Source: Amycolatopsis pithecellobii
Lineage (GTDB): Bacteria; Actinomycetota; Actinomycetes; Mycobacteriales; Pseudonocardiaceae
Direction: 5' to 3'
Length of the DNA: 64,000 bases
Assembly: GCF_009707865.1 (NCBI RefSeq)
Contig: NZ_WMBA01000014.1
Coordinates: 62,001 to 126,000 of the forward strand
Part shown: piece by piece, positions 1 to 8,330 of the stretch
How positions within the stretch are numbered: position 1 is the stretch's first letter
Layout of the letters: each line of letters opens with the position of its first letter
Program-made: the position numbers and the translations under genes
The notes under the pieces: model-generated
What the model saw: the letters and a program-made list of their open reading frames with translations, nothing else
Databases searched by the model: none
Told to the model about the DNA's origin: nothing

Positions 1-2152
1 ATGACTTGAGCGTCCGCGCGAGCGGGTTTCCTTCGCCGTCGTAGGGCAAGTCCTCCCAGAGGACACCACCGACGCCCTGGGACAACGCGCCGAGGAGCTG
101 GCTGTCGACGAAATTCCGGTTCAGGATCACTCCGCAGTCGCCGACCGCGTAGCATTCCTCGAGGGTCACCACACCCGTGTCGCGGTCGACCCCGACCACG
201 GCGATCACCGCGGTGCAGGGATAAGCGGGGTAGAAGTTGGTCCGCCCCTGCGCATCCGGCTGATGCTGGAAATTGTGCGGTCCCTCGAGCTTCGTCACCT
301 CGAGCTGGGCGTGGTTGATACCCGTCGCGGTGGAGCCGTTCTTGAAGATGAACTCGGCGATTTCGGCGAATGACATCGACTTGGTCGCGCTGTGGACGAA
401 TCCTCCGGCGAATTCGATCTCATCGGCAGGGCACGCCAGCCGGTCCGCCGCGGCAACGGCGAGATGACCGCGGATTTCCCGCGCCGCCGCGGCGGCAGCT
501 GCCGCACTCGAGGTCGCGGCGCGGCTCCCGAATGATCCGAAGCCGTAGGGACATCGGTCGGTGTCGCCCTGGACCACTTCGACGCGCCGGATATCGATCC
601 CGAACTCCCGCGCGACCAGATACGCGATGGTCGTTTCGTTGCCGGTGCCGGGATTGGTGACACCAGCGAGTACCGTGACCGCACCACTGGGGTGCACACG
701 CACGGTCGCGCTGTCATGCCCCCGCGTCAGCGTGCCGATGAGCTCGCCCCCTTCGGGACACAGCTCGAAGCCCACCCCGATGCCGGCCAGCCTGCCTTGC
801 TGCCGCGCTTCACGTTGCCGGTCCCGAAGCTCGGCGTAGCCCGCGAGATCGAGCACTTTCGTGAGCACGCCGGCGTAGTCGGCGGAGTCGATGTGTTTGT
901 TGTGGACCCATCCCGGAATGCCGTCGGGGGGCTGGAAATTGCGGAACCGGACGGTCGCCGGATCCAGTCCGAGTTCGGCACCGATCAGGTCCATGACCCG
1001 CTCGAGAACGATGGCCGCCTGCTCCTTGCCGTATCCCCGGGCTCCGGCCCAGGGAGCCTTGTTCGTCACCACCGCCACACCGTCCACCTCGTAGTCGGCG
1101 CATCGGTAGGGGCCGGGGAAGGTGAAGCCGCCCATGGCGGTCAACCCCCAGCCGCTCCACGACGCGAGGCATCCGACGTTGCCGAGCATACGAACCTTGA
1201 GTCCCAGCAGGACACCGCTGTCGTCGAAGCCGAATTCCACGTCGTGGGTGAATTCGCGCGCACCGGCCAGCAACGCCTCCGATCGCGACTCCAGCCATTT
1301 CACCGGCGCCTGCGCAAGCCGGCTCAGGACGCACACGAGGACTTCCTCGGGGTAACCCACGAACTTCTGCCCGAAGGCACCGCCCATGCGCATTCCCGCC
1401 ACCCGGACCCGCTCCTCCGACACACCGAGGACATCGGACAGTCGCGTCCGCAGGATGTGGGGGTTCTGCGTGGAGGCCCAGAGCTCGATTCTGTCCGGCG
1501 TAATCCACGATCCGACGTAGCCACGGTTCTCCATGGGCGCCGCCTGATGCCGCCCCACCGTGATCCTGGTGGACCCGCGATGCCTGGCCGCACGGATCGC
1601 GGTGTCCGGATTCCCTTGCGCGTTCGGCAAATGCCCGATCACGTTGTCCGGCCAGTGCTCGAAAACCCTTGGCGCGTCCGGCCGCAGGGCAGCCTCCACA
1701 TCGAACACCGCGGGCAGTGGCGCGTAATCCACCACGATCGCCGATGCGGCAGCCTCCGCCGTCGCCAGTGAATCCGCGGCGACGGCGGCCACCGGCTCCC
1801 CGACCCAGCGGACCTTGTCCAACGCCAGCACCGGGAACTCCGCGCTGTTACACCCCATCAGCGCGGGGTCCATGAAATGCGGCACCGGCTTGGCCAGCTC
1901 CGCGGCGCGCTCGCCGGTGAGTACGACCTGAACCCCGGGAATCGCTTCAGCTCCGGCGGTATCGATGGAAACAATGCGCGCGTGCGGATGCGGGCTTCGC
2001 ACCAGCGCCGCGTGCAGCATGCCGGGAAGCACCACGTCGTCCACGTATTCCGCGCGGCCGGTCAGTACCCGGTCGCCGTGCTGCCGGCGCGGCCGGTCGC
2101 CCCACTCAGCCGAAACATCGGTTTCGGTGGATGAGGACTGTTGAAGGTCCAC
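1..2152 (-). CDS. Xanthine dehydrogenase-family molybdopterin-binding subunit (partial, C-terminus beyond left edge)
   Basis: Large catalytic subunit of a molybdenum hydroxylase (xanthine dehydrogenase / CO dehydrogenase superfamily), which hydroxylates ring or aldehyde carbons using water. About 717 residues are present; the family is usually 750-800, so the C-terminus lies off the window. The N-terminal a/b hammerhead domain reads GDRVLTGRAEYVDDV, followed by VGEPVAAVAADS, PMENRG and the MoCo-binding GGAFGQKF loop (about residue 257). Where form I CO dehydrogenases carry AYRCSFR, this protein has PWAGARGYGKEQ (about 367-378), so a true CO dehydrogenase is unlikely. I chose GTG at 2152 because GAAGGG lies just upstream and no ATG is in frame. 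It is probably last in the operon with the amidohydrolase and SDR. The medium (FAD) and small (2Fe-2S) subunits are not seen; they may lie to the left. Confidence 0.85.
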   Translation of the reverse strand, partial: MDLQQSSSTETDVSAEWGDRPRRQHGDRVLTGRAEYVDDVVLPGMLHAALVRSPHPHARIVSIDTAGAEAIPGVQVVLTGERAAELAKPVPHFMDPALMGCNSAEFPVLALDKVRWVGEPVAAVAADSLATAEAAASAIVVDYAPLPAVFDVEAALRPDAPRVFEHWPDNVIGHLPNAQGNPDTAIRAARHRGSTRITVGRHQAAPMENRGYVGSWITPDRIELWASTQNPHILRTRLSDVLGVSEERVRVAGMRMGGAFGQKFVGYPEEVLVCVLSRLAQAPVKWLESRSEALLAGAREFTHDVEFGFDDSGVLLGLKVRMLGNVGCLASWSGWGLTAMGGFTFPGPYRCADYEVDGVAVVTNKAPWAGARGYGKEQAAIVLERVMDLIGAELGLDPATVRFRNFQPPDGIPGWVHNKHIDSADYAGVLTKVLDLAGYAELRDRQREARQQGRLAGIGVGFELCPEGGELIGTLTRGHDSATVRVHPSGAVTVLAGVTNPGTGNETTIAYLVAREFGIDIRRVEVVQGDTDRCPYGFGSFGSRAATSSAAAAAAAAREIRGHLAVAAADRLACPADEIEFAGGFVHSATKSMSFAEIAEFIFKNGSTATGINHAQLEVTKLEGPHNFQHQPDAQGRTNFYPAYPCTAVIAVVGVDRDTGVVTLEECYAVGDCGVILNRNFVDSQLLGALSQGVGGVLWEDLPYDGEGNPLARTLKS

Positions 2153-2203
2153 GTCATACCCTTCGGTCGCTCGTCATCGAACGTCGAGATCCAGCCTGAC
2201 TAC

Positions 2204-2233
2204 CAGAATGTATGCGATAGTGTACGCATTCTG
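2204..2233. promoter_or_regulatory. 30-bp inverted repeat upstream of the molybdenum hydroxylase gene
   Basis: Perfect 7-bp arms CAGAATG and CATTCTG are separated by 16 bp in the 97-bp gap between the SDR and the molybdenum hydroxylase gene. A partly matching sequence (AATGC, then RTACA, then GYATA) occurs at 4055-4083 in the divergent promoter. A shared regulator is inferred; no regulator gene is adjacent. Confidence 0.45.
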
Positions 2234-2249
2234 CAGCTCGCCACAAGGG

Positions 2250-3053
2250 TCAGGCAGCGAGACCGATGAGCTCCATGGTGAGCTCGCGGAGGCGGCGCCG
2301 CGACGCCCCGTCGTAGGCCTGCGAACTCGCGCGCGACTTCCTCCGGCCATGGAAATAGTCACCGCTGCGACCGGCGCCCGTCGCGAGGGCGATGGTGTTG
2401 TCGGCGCCGTAGTCGGCGGAGTGACTCGGCCTGATCCCGGCGGCCCGCACCGGCACCGTGTCCAGGTGATCCCCTGGATGGAGACAATTGACGGTGATGT
2501 TCGTACCGTCCCATTCCCTCGCGAGATCGAAGGTGAACATGATGTCCGCGAGCTTGCTCTGCCCGTAGGCGCGATATCCCGAGTAATGACGTTCGAGCAT
2601 CACGTCGTCGAAGTCGATCGGGTCCTGCGCGGCCGAGGTCAGGTTGACGACCCGTGAGGGCTTCTCCCCGCCGAGCACCGGGCGGAGCAGATGCGTCAGG
2701 AGCACCGGCGCCAGATAGTTGACGGCGAAATGCAGTTCGTGACCGTCGTGACTTTCCCGGCGTGCCGAGTCGACCCGCGCGATGCCCGCGTTGTTGATCA
2801 GTACGTCGAGATGCCCGTACTCCGCCTTGATCGCGTGTGCCAAATCGCGCACGTCGTCAAGCGAGGCGAAATCGGCCCGCAGGAATTCGGCCGAACCACC
2901 GGCCCGGTCGACGGCCTCGACCACCTCCTTGCCCCGCGTGCCGTCGCGTCCATGGACGAGGAGGCGGCTTCCTTCGGCGGCGAGCTTTTCCACGACGCGC
3001 CGGCCGACCCCGTCCGTGGAACCCGTCACCAGAATAGTTCCGGCGAATGCCAT
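2250..3053 (-). CDS. SDR-family NAD(P)-dependent oxidoreductase
   Basis: Short-chain dehydrogenase/reductase of 267 residues, cytoplasmic, interconverting a hydroxyl and a keto group with NAD(P)H. Visible are the Rossmann motif GSTDGVG (residues 11-17), NNAG (87-90), the catalytic Ser in NLTS (about 140) and YGQSK (Tyr163, Lys167). The ATG at 3053 is chosen over an upstream in-frame start because GAAAGGTG precedes it and the Rossmann strand begins right after it. The C-terminal tail (SRRRLRELTMELIGL) is typical of retinol-dehydrogenase-like SDRs. It starts 20 bp after the amidohydrolase stop, so the two are almost certainly cotranscribed. Substrate unknown. Confidence 0.85.
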   Translation of the reverse strand: MAFAGTILVTGSTDGVGRRVVEKLAAEGSRLLVHGRDGTRGKEVVEAVDRAGGSAEFLRADFASLDDVRDLAHAIKAEYGHLDVLINNAGIARVDSARRESHDGHELHFAVNYLAPVLLTHLLRPVLGGEKPSRVVNLTSAAQDPIDFDDVMLERHYSGYRAYGQSKLADIMFTFDLAREWDGTNITVNCLHPGDHLDTVPVRAAGIRPSHSADYGADNTIALATGAGRSGDYFHGRRKSRASSQAYDGASRRRLRELTMELIGLAA

Positions 3054-3072
3054 TGAAATCACCTTTCGAATT

Positions 3073-4023
3073 TCACGCGGCGGCAATGCGTTCCGCGGCG
3101 GCGGGGAACAGCGCGAGGGCATTTCGGCCGACGCGATGCTTTTGGTCGGTGGTCAGTTCGCCGCACTCGAGCAGTGCGATGAGATTGGCCTCCACGGTGG
3201 CGTCCGTCGTGCAGGGCACACCACTGTCCGAGCCGTAGAGGATGTGGTCGGGCGTCGTCATGTGCAGCGCTGGGGCGAGCGCGGTCGGCATGGTCGCGGC
3301 GGTGTCCACGTAGAGGCGTCGCAGATGCTGCCGCATTTCGGCCGGGGTGATCCGGCCGGGGTTCGGCACCCAGCGTTCATGGCCCAGCAGCGCAAGCCTG
3401 CCGGAGATCGCGGGCAGCCCACCCCCGCCGTGCGCGACGACGAACCGGATCTCCGGATAACGCCGGAAAACCCCCGAGTACAGCATATCGACGAAAATGC
3501 GAGCGGTCTGGAAGGCGACCTCGAACAGCGCGGTCGGTCGCCCCATTTCACTGCCATAGGCATTCGGATGCGCGAAGACCACAGCCTTACGGCTATTCAG
3601 CTCGGCCCAGACCGGCTCCAGCCGGCTGTCGCCCAGGTGCACGCCACGGTACAAGCTCTGCACCGCGAACCCGTCCGCCCGCAGTTCCGCCGGCACCCGG
3701 CGAATCTCGGCCAGGCACGCGTCCGGGTCGTCGGTGGGCAGTGCGGCGAGCAGGCCGAATCGGTCAGGATACTCGCCGACCAGTTCGGCGCCGTAGTCGT
3801 TGGCAGCCCTGACCAAATGGTGTTCAGGGGGAACGTAGCTCAGCATCTGCATCTGGATCCCGGTCCGGTCCATGGCGTCGAGGGTTCGCCGGGCGTCCCA
3901 GGAATCCATCCGGTCGATGCACCAGCCGGCCTGCCGGAGGGCGTCGACCCTGGCCTGGCGTTCGTCGTCCGATTCCGGTGGAAAGAAGTGTGCGTGGACA
4001 TCGATCCATGCGCCGACCGGCAT
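3073..4023 (-). CDS. Amidohydrolase 2 family protein (ACMSD / 6-methylsalicylate decarboxylase type)
   Basis: A 316-residue TIM-barrel amidohydrolase of the family that contains 2-amino-3-carboxymuconate-semialdehyde decarboxylase and related aromatic-acid decarboxylases. Metal and catalytic residues are visible: HAH after the first strand (IDVHAHFFPP), a His in VFAHPNAYG, a His in FVVAHGGGG and an Asp in ILYGSDSG. These enzymes often remove a carboxyl group from aromatic or muconate acids, or hydrolyse lactones. The start at 4023 has AAGGGG six bases upstream; an in-frame ATG further upstream would enter the divergent promoter. It is the first gene of the leftward operon, facing the CoA-transferase gene. 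Confidence 0.85.
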   Translation of the reverse strand: MPVGAWIDVHAHFFPPESDDERQARVDALRQAGWCIDRMDSWDARRTLDAMDRTGIQMQMLSYVPPEHHLVRAANDYGAELVGEYPDRFGLLAALPTDDPDACLAEIRRVPAELRADGFAVQSLYRGVHLGDSRLEPVWAELNSRKAVVFAHPNAYGSEMGRPTALFEVAFQTARIFVDMLYSGVFRRYPEIRFVVAHGGGGLPAISGRLALLGHERWVPNPGRITPAEMRQHLRRLYVDTAATMPTALAPALHMTTPDHILYGSDSGVPCTTDATVEANLIALLECGELTTDQKHRVGRNALALFPAAAERIAAA

Positions 4024-4054
4024 TTCGTCCCCTTCAACTGCCGTTTCCTGTAGA

Positions 4055-4083
4055 CATGAATGCATACAAAAAAGTATAGTACC
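4055..4083. promoter_or_regulatory. Candidate operator in the divergent amidohydrolase / CoA-transferase promoter
   Basis: The 29-bp AT-rich stretch contains GAATGCATAC, an A-tract and GTATAG, giving ATAC-N6-GTAT. It resembles the inverted repeat at 2204-2233 read on the minus strand (AATGC plus 11 of 16 following positions). It lies between the two divergent starts. Confidence 0.35.
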
Positions 4084-4120
4084 GCGGATGGCAGTGGCCG
4101 ACGAAGTCGTGGAGGGGAAT

Positions 4121-5320
4121 GTGCGGAGCGATGACACCCCGGCTCCTCATGGTGATCCGGGTGCCGGGCCGTTGCACGGTATCCGGGTGCTCGACCTGAC
4201 CCGGGTCATCATGGGCCCCCTTGCCACGCAGATTCTCGCGGACCAGGGTGCCGATGTGATCCTGATCGAGGCCGACGGGGGCGACACCAACCGCGTGATG
4301 GGCCCGGGGCCGCACCCGGAGCTGTCCGGTATCGCGTTGAATCTGTTGCGGAACAAGCGTTCGGTGGACGTCGACTTGAAAACTCCAGCCGGCGTCGCCG
4401 CAGCCCACCGGCTCGCCGCCACGTGCGACATCGTCGTGGCGACCATGCGGCCGGCGGCCCTCGAGCGGCTGCGGCTGGACTACGCGACGCTGTCCGCGAT
4501 CAAGCCGGATCTGATCTACTGTCAGGCGCAAGGCTTCCCGTTGGACTCCGCACGCGCGAACGATCCGGCGTACGACGACATCATCCAGGCGGCCAGCGGC
4601 GTCTCGGACATGATGGAGCGGGTGTGGGGGCAGCCGGCCCTGTTGCCGACGGTCTTCACGGACAAAATCTGTGGTCTCGTGATCGCGCAGGCGGCCACCG
4701 CCGCGCTGGTGCATCGCCAGCGCACGGGCGAAGGCCAGCATGTCGAGGTCGCGATGCAGGAGGCCACGGCGGCGTTCATGCTGGCCGAGCACGGTAGCGG
4801 GGCAATCCCCGAACCGCCGACGCCCTACCCGGGTATGCCGGCAGCCGGATACCCGCGAGTGATGTCGGCCGAACGGCGTCCACATGTGACGAAGGACGGG
4901 CAGATACATTTGTTTCCGTATCTGCCGAAGCACTACGCGGCGATCTTCTCGGCCGCTGGAATACCGGACGCCGACAGCGATCCGCGTTACGTCGATCAGC
5001 GAGCCGCGCTGCGCAATTCCGACTCCCTTTACCGGGACATCCGCGCCGTTGCCACCACGCGTACGACCGACGAGTGGCTGGATTTCTGCACGCGAGCCGG
5101 TATCCCCGCCACTCGCGTCGCCAAACTCCAGGACCTCGTGGATGCGCTCCCGCTCGCGACCCATCCGGTGTCCGGTCCGTACCGCGTTCTGCCCCAGATG
5201 GCACGCTTTTCACGAACACCGGGCTCGCTCCGCAGACACGCGCCCTTGATCGGTGAGGACACCCACGATGCCCTCGCGGAAGTGGAGAACCTGCCCCAGC
5301 GATCGAAGGTACGCCGATGA
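4121..5320 (+). CDS. CaiB/BaiF family CoA transferase (class III)
   Basis: A formyl-CoA-transferase/CaiB-type enzyme of about 399 residues that moves CoA between carboxylic acids through an aspartyl-CoA anhydride. The N-terminus reads GIRVLDLTRVIMGPLATQILADQGADVILIE, then NKRSVDVDLKTPAG; the family's catalytic Asp normally falls in the YDDIIQAASG stretch seen here. The GTG at 4121 is preferred because GGAGGGG sits five bases upstream; the in-frame ATG at 4088 has no ribosome site. The stop overlaps the next gene's ATG (ATGA at 5317), so it is translationally coupled to two acyl-CoA dehydrogenases and a crotonase. It probably activates the acid that these enzymes oxidise. Confidence 0.88.
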   Translation: MRSDDTPAPHGDPGAGPLHGIRVLDLTRVIMGPLATQILADQGADVILIEADGGDTNRVMGPGPHPELSGIALNLLRNKRSVDVDLKTPAGVAAAHRLAATCDIVVATMRPAALERLRLDYATLSAIKPDLIYCQAQGFPLDSARANDPAYDDIIQAASGVSDMMERVWGQPALLPTVFTDKICGLVIAQAATAALVHRQRTGEGQHVEVAMQEATAAFMLAEHGSGAIPEPPTPYPGMPAAGYPRVMSAERRPHVTKDGQIHLFPYLPKHYAAIFSAAGIPDADSDPRYVDQRAALRNSDSLYRDIRAVATTRTTDEWLDFCTRAGIPATRVAKLQDLVDALPLATHPVSGPYRVLPQMARFSRTPGSLRRHAPLIGEDTHDALAEVENLPQRSKVRR

Positions 5321-6441
5321 ACCTGTCACCCACCGACTTGAGCCCGGACGAACAGCGCCTCCAGGCAGAGGTCCGGACCTTTCTCGACGACCGGCTGCCT
5401 TCCGGCAGCTACCGGCTCAACCTCGGTATCGGCGGCTGCGATCCCGAATTCTCTCGTGACCTCGCCCGGCGAGGCTGGGTGGGCATGGCGATCTCACCGG
5501 AATACGGTGGGCACGGCCGCAGCGCCGTCGACCGGCTCGTCGTCGTCGAGCAACTGCTGGCCCGCGGCGCCCCGGTCGGCTATCACTGGATCGCGGACAG
5601 GCAGAGCGGGCCGATCATCGAACGGTACGGATCCGAGGCTCAGAAGCGAGAACTGTTGCCCGGAATCGCGCGCGGTGAATTGTCGTTTTCCATCGGCATG
5701 TCCGAGCCCGACGCCGGCTCGGACCTCGCCTCACTGCGCTCACACGCACGGCGCGACGGTGACCGCTGGCTGCTGAACGGGACCAAGATCTGGACGACAG
5801 GCGCCGCAGAGGCGACGCACATTCTCGGCCTGTTCCGCACTTCCGAGGATCGCTACGGCGGGCTGACCCAGTTCGTGATCCCTTGCGACACACCCGGTGT
5901 GACCATCTCCCCCATCGTTTTCATCGACGGCTCGAGCGACTTCTGCGAAGTGTCGTTCGACGACGCCGGGCTCGGCGACGAGCACCGGCTCGGTGAGGTC
6001 GGCGACGGCTGGGCACAGAACACCGGTGAGCTGGTGCTCGAACGAGGCGGGGTGGACCGCTGGATGTCGATGTTCCCCTTCATCGAGCACTGGGCGAACG
6101 AGATTTCCCCGCACGATCACTCCGCACAGGCCGACCTGGGGACCATCACCGCGCGGATGTGGGCACTGCGCGGGCTGTCGTTGTCGATCGCCCGGCTCGT
6201 CGACGACGGCAGGTCACCGGTCACCGAAGCGGCGATGGTCAAGGAGCTCGCCACCCGCTGGGAGGCCGATTGTGTCCGGTTCGCCGCCCGTCATCTCGGT
6301 CGCGAGGCGGACCTGACATCGCCGGACCCGTGGGAATCCACGCTCGCCCGCGCGATGCTCGTCTCACCGTCGTGGACGATCCGGGGCGGTACCAACGAAA
6401 TCCTGCGCAACGTCGTCGCGAAAGGCTTGGCGCGCACATGA
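5317..6441 (+). CDS. Acyl-CoA dehydrogenase (likely alpha partner of a heteromeric pair)
   Basis: A 374-residue flavoprotein introducing an alpha-beta double bond into an acyl-CoA. It shows the FAD/substrate segments SFSIGMSEPDAGSDLAS and GTKIWTTGA and a C-terminal GGTNEILRNVVAKGL. It overlaps the CoA transferase upstream and the second acyl-CoA dehydrogenase downstream by four bases each. In actinobacteria such adjacent, dissimilar pairs (ChsE1/ChsE2, FadE28/FadE29 type) form alpha2-beta2 tetramers acting on CoA esters with short side chains on bulky groups. That assembly is inferred from gene order and from the C-terminal motif being present in one partner only. The natural substrate cannot be read from the sequence. 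Confidence 0.87.
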   Translation: MNLSPTDLSPDEQRLQAEVRTFLDDRLPSGSYRLNLGIGGCDPEFSRDLARRGWVGMAISPEYGGHGRSAVDRLVVVEQLLARGAPVGYHWIADRQSGPIIERYGSEAQKRELLPGIARGELSFSIGMSEPDAGSDLASLRSHARRDGDRWLLNGTKIWTTGAAEATHILGLFRTSEDRYGGLTQFVIPCDTPGVTISPIVFIDGSSDFCEVSFDDAGLGDEHRLGEVGDGWAQNTGELVLERGGVDRWMSMFPFIEHWANEISPHDHSAQADLGTITARMWALRGLSLSIARLVDDGRSPVTEAAMVKELATRWEADCVRFAARHLGREADLTSPDPWESTLARAMLVSPSWTIRGGTNEILRNVVAKGLART

Positions 6442-7508
6442 CCGAACCTCTCGTCCCCGACCCTGCGCTGTCCGCGGCCGCACACGAGTTCTTCTCCGAC
6501 CACGCCGGCGCGGCCACGGAGTTCGACCAAAAAGGACAGTTCCCGGGCGAACTGTGGCACGCCACCGAGGAACTGGGGCTGACGCTGATCGCGGTCGACG
6601 AGTCGCACGGGGGATCCGGCGGTTCGCTCACGGACCTGCTGACCGTCCTCATGACCGCGGCACGGTACGCGGCCCCGCTCCCACTCGCCGAGACCGCCCT
6701 CGCCGCGTATCTGCTCACCTCGGCCGGCGTCGCGGTACCGCCAGGACCGTTGACGATCGCCCCGCCGGGGGCTGGAAACACGCTCCGGCTGTCCGACGGA
6801 CGGTTGCAGGGCATCGTGGACGATATCCCGTGGGCCCGGTTCGCCACGCTCGTGATCGCGTTGGTGCACGACGACGACGGGCGCGCACACGTCGTCGCCT
6901 TCGATCCGTCCCGGTGCGACCGCGAGGACGGTGAGGACCTGGCCGGTATGCCCCGCGACCGGCTGCGCGTCGAGGATCCCGCGGTGGTCGACGCCATTAC
7001 CGGAATCACCGCGGCTGATCTGTTCGCCAAGGGGGCACTCATGCGGGCAGGCCAGATGGCCGGTTCGCTCGCGGCCACGCACCGGCTCACCGGCCGCTAC
7101 GTCGAGGACCGCGTGCAGTTCGGGCGCCCGATCGGCAGGTTTCAGGCGGTGCAGGCGCACACCGTGGCCACTGCTCAAGCCGCGGAAGTCACCGCGATGA
7201 GCACGTGGCGCGCGGCCGCCGCGGCCGGGCGGCGCCCAGCCCGGTTCGAGGCGTTCGCCGCCAAGCTCGTCGCGAACGAAAGCGCCCGCGTCGCGGTCCG
7301 GGCCGCACATCAAGCCCACGGCGCGATCGGCATGACCCGGGAGTATCCGCTGCATCTGCACACTCGCAGGTTGAACTCCTGGCAACACGAGTTCGGCAGC
7401 GAACGCGAGCTGTCCACGGCTATCGGGAACGCGGTGACGAAGACGTCCTTCGCCCGCACGATCGCCGATCACAACCCGGAAATCGAGGTGGCATGGCCGA
7501 GGACGTGA
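6438..7508 (+). CDS. Acyl-CoA dehydrogenase (likely beta partner)
   Basis: A 356-residue member of the acyl-CoA dehydrogenase superfamily. The N-terminal helical domain (EELGLTLIAVDESHGGSGGSLTDL) and the C-terminal domain (RYVEDRVQFGRPIGRFQAVQAHTVA, AHQAHGAIGMTREYPLHLHTRRL) are clear. The GGTNEI-type motif of its neighbour is missing, as is usual for the less active partner of heteromeric FadE pairs. The start at 6438 overlaps the previous stop (ATGA). The gene overlaps the following crotonase by 16 bases, which supports a single operon. Confidence 0.85.
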   Translation: MTEPLVPDPALSAAAHEFFSDHAGAATEFDQKGQFPGELWHATEELGLTLIAVDESHGGSGGSLTDLLTVLMTAARYAAPLPLAETALAAYLLTSAGVAVPPGPLTIAPPGAGNTLRLSDGRLQGIVDDIPWARFATLVIALVHDDDGRAHVVAFDPSRCDREDGEDLAGMPRDRLRVEDPAVVDAITGITAADLFAKGALMRAGQMAGSLAATHRLTGRYVEDRVQFGRPIGRFQAVQAHTVATAQAAEVTAMSTWRAAAAAGRRPARFEAFAAKLVANESARVAVRAAHQAHGAIGMTREYPLHLHTRRLNSWQHEFGSERELSTAIGNAVTKTSFARTIADHNPEIEVAWPRT

Positions 7509-8260
7509 CCGTCGAGCTCCACGATTTCGTAGCAGACATCGTGATCCATCGTGGCCCGGCGAATTTCTTCGACGCCAGGACATTGGGCCGGGTCGCGGAT
7601 ATCGGCGAGCAGTTGTCCGCGGGTGGACGGGCCCGCGTCATCGTGCTGAGCTCGGCGGGGAAACATTTCTGCGCCGGCGCGGATTTCGGGTCCAGCGCAC
7701 TCGAGCAGGACCGCGACCGGGCCGCCGCCGAGATCTACGGGCAGGGCGCCCGCCTGTTCGGCCTGCGGTTGCCGATCGTGGCGGCCGTCCAGGGGGCGGC
7801 GGTCGGTGGCGGGCTCGGTCTGGCCTGCGCGGCCGACTATCGGGTCGCCTCACCCCGGACGCGGTTCGTCGCGAATTTCAGCGCGCTGGGCTTCCACCAC
7901 GGCTTCGGTTTGTCGATCACCCTCCCCCGGATCATCGGCGACCAGCGCGCGTTGGACCTGCTACTCACCGCCCGGCGCGTCGACGGAACGGAAGCCCACC
8001 GAATCGGTCTGGCCGACCGGCTCGTCGACGAGGGCAGTGAGCGCGAGGGCGCGCTGACCATGGCCACCGAGATCGCCTCCCGGGCGCCACTCGCCGTCCA
8101 CGCGATCCGGCAGACGTTGCGATCGGACCTCGCGGCACAGGTCCGCTCGGCGCTCAGTCACGAACTCGAGGAGCAAAGCCGGTTGTGGCGCACGGAAGAC
8201 AGCCGCACCGGCCTCGCCGCGAGCCGGGCCCGCGAGATGCCCCGCTTCACCGGACGCTGA
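7493..8260 (+). CDS. Enoyl-CoA hydratase/isomerase family protein
   Basis: Crotonase-fold protein of 255 residues. The first oxyanion-hole segment HFCAGADF and the second AAVQGAAVGGGLGLACAADYRVA are intact, so an acyl-CoA thioester is expected to bind. The two Glu positions of true hydratases are not conserved: the stretch after the second hole reads VANFSALGFHHGFGLSITLPRIIG, with Ser and no acidic residue. It may therefore be an isomerase, hydrolase or lyase rather than a hydratase. It starts 16 bases inside the acyl-CoA dehydrogenase gene and ends the rightward operon, before a strong hairpin. Confidence 0.82.
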   Translation: MAEDVTVELHDFVADIVIHRGPANFFDARTLGRVADIGEQLSAGGRARVIVLSSAGKHFCAGADFGSSALEQDRDRAAAEIYGQGARLFGLRLPIVAAVQGAAVGGGLGLACAADYRVASPRTRFVANFSALGFHHGFGLSITLPRIIGDQRALDLLLTARRVDGTEAHRIGLADRLVDEGSEREGALTMATEIASRAPLAVHAIRQTLRSDLAAQVRSALSHELEEQSRLWRTEDSRTGLAASRAREMPRFTGR

Positions 8261-8295
8261 GCAGCGCGGCCACCGTGAAAGAACCGGGACAAGGT

Positions 8296-8324
8296 GCGGG
8301 TCCGTCGCCAGGCGACGGACCCGC
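8296..8324. terminator. Perfect 13-bp hairpin terminator between convergent genes
   Basis: Arms GCGGGTCCGTCGC and GCGACGGACCCGC are perfectly complementary with a CAG loop and are followed by TCTTGCTC. It lies between the crotonase stop (8260) and the TetR stop (8331), so it can serve both strands. Confidence 0.75.
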
Positions 8325-8330
8325 TCTTGC

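Noticed and set aside
692-1771. Long plus-strand frame of 359 codons
   Set aside because: It is the reverse complement reading of the molybdenum hydroxylase gene, whose minus-strand frame has clear family motifs; the plus frame has none.
1-2152. Aerobic CO dehydrogenase large subunit
   Set aside because: The form I active-site AYRCSFR is replaced by AGARGYG, so CO oxidation is not supported.
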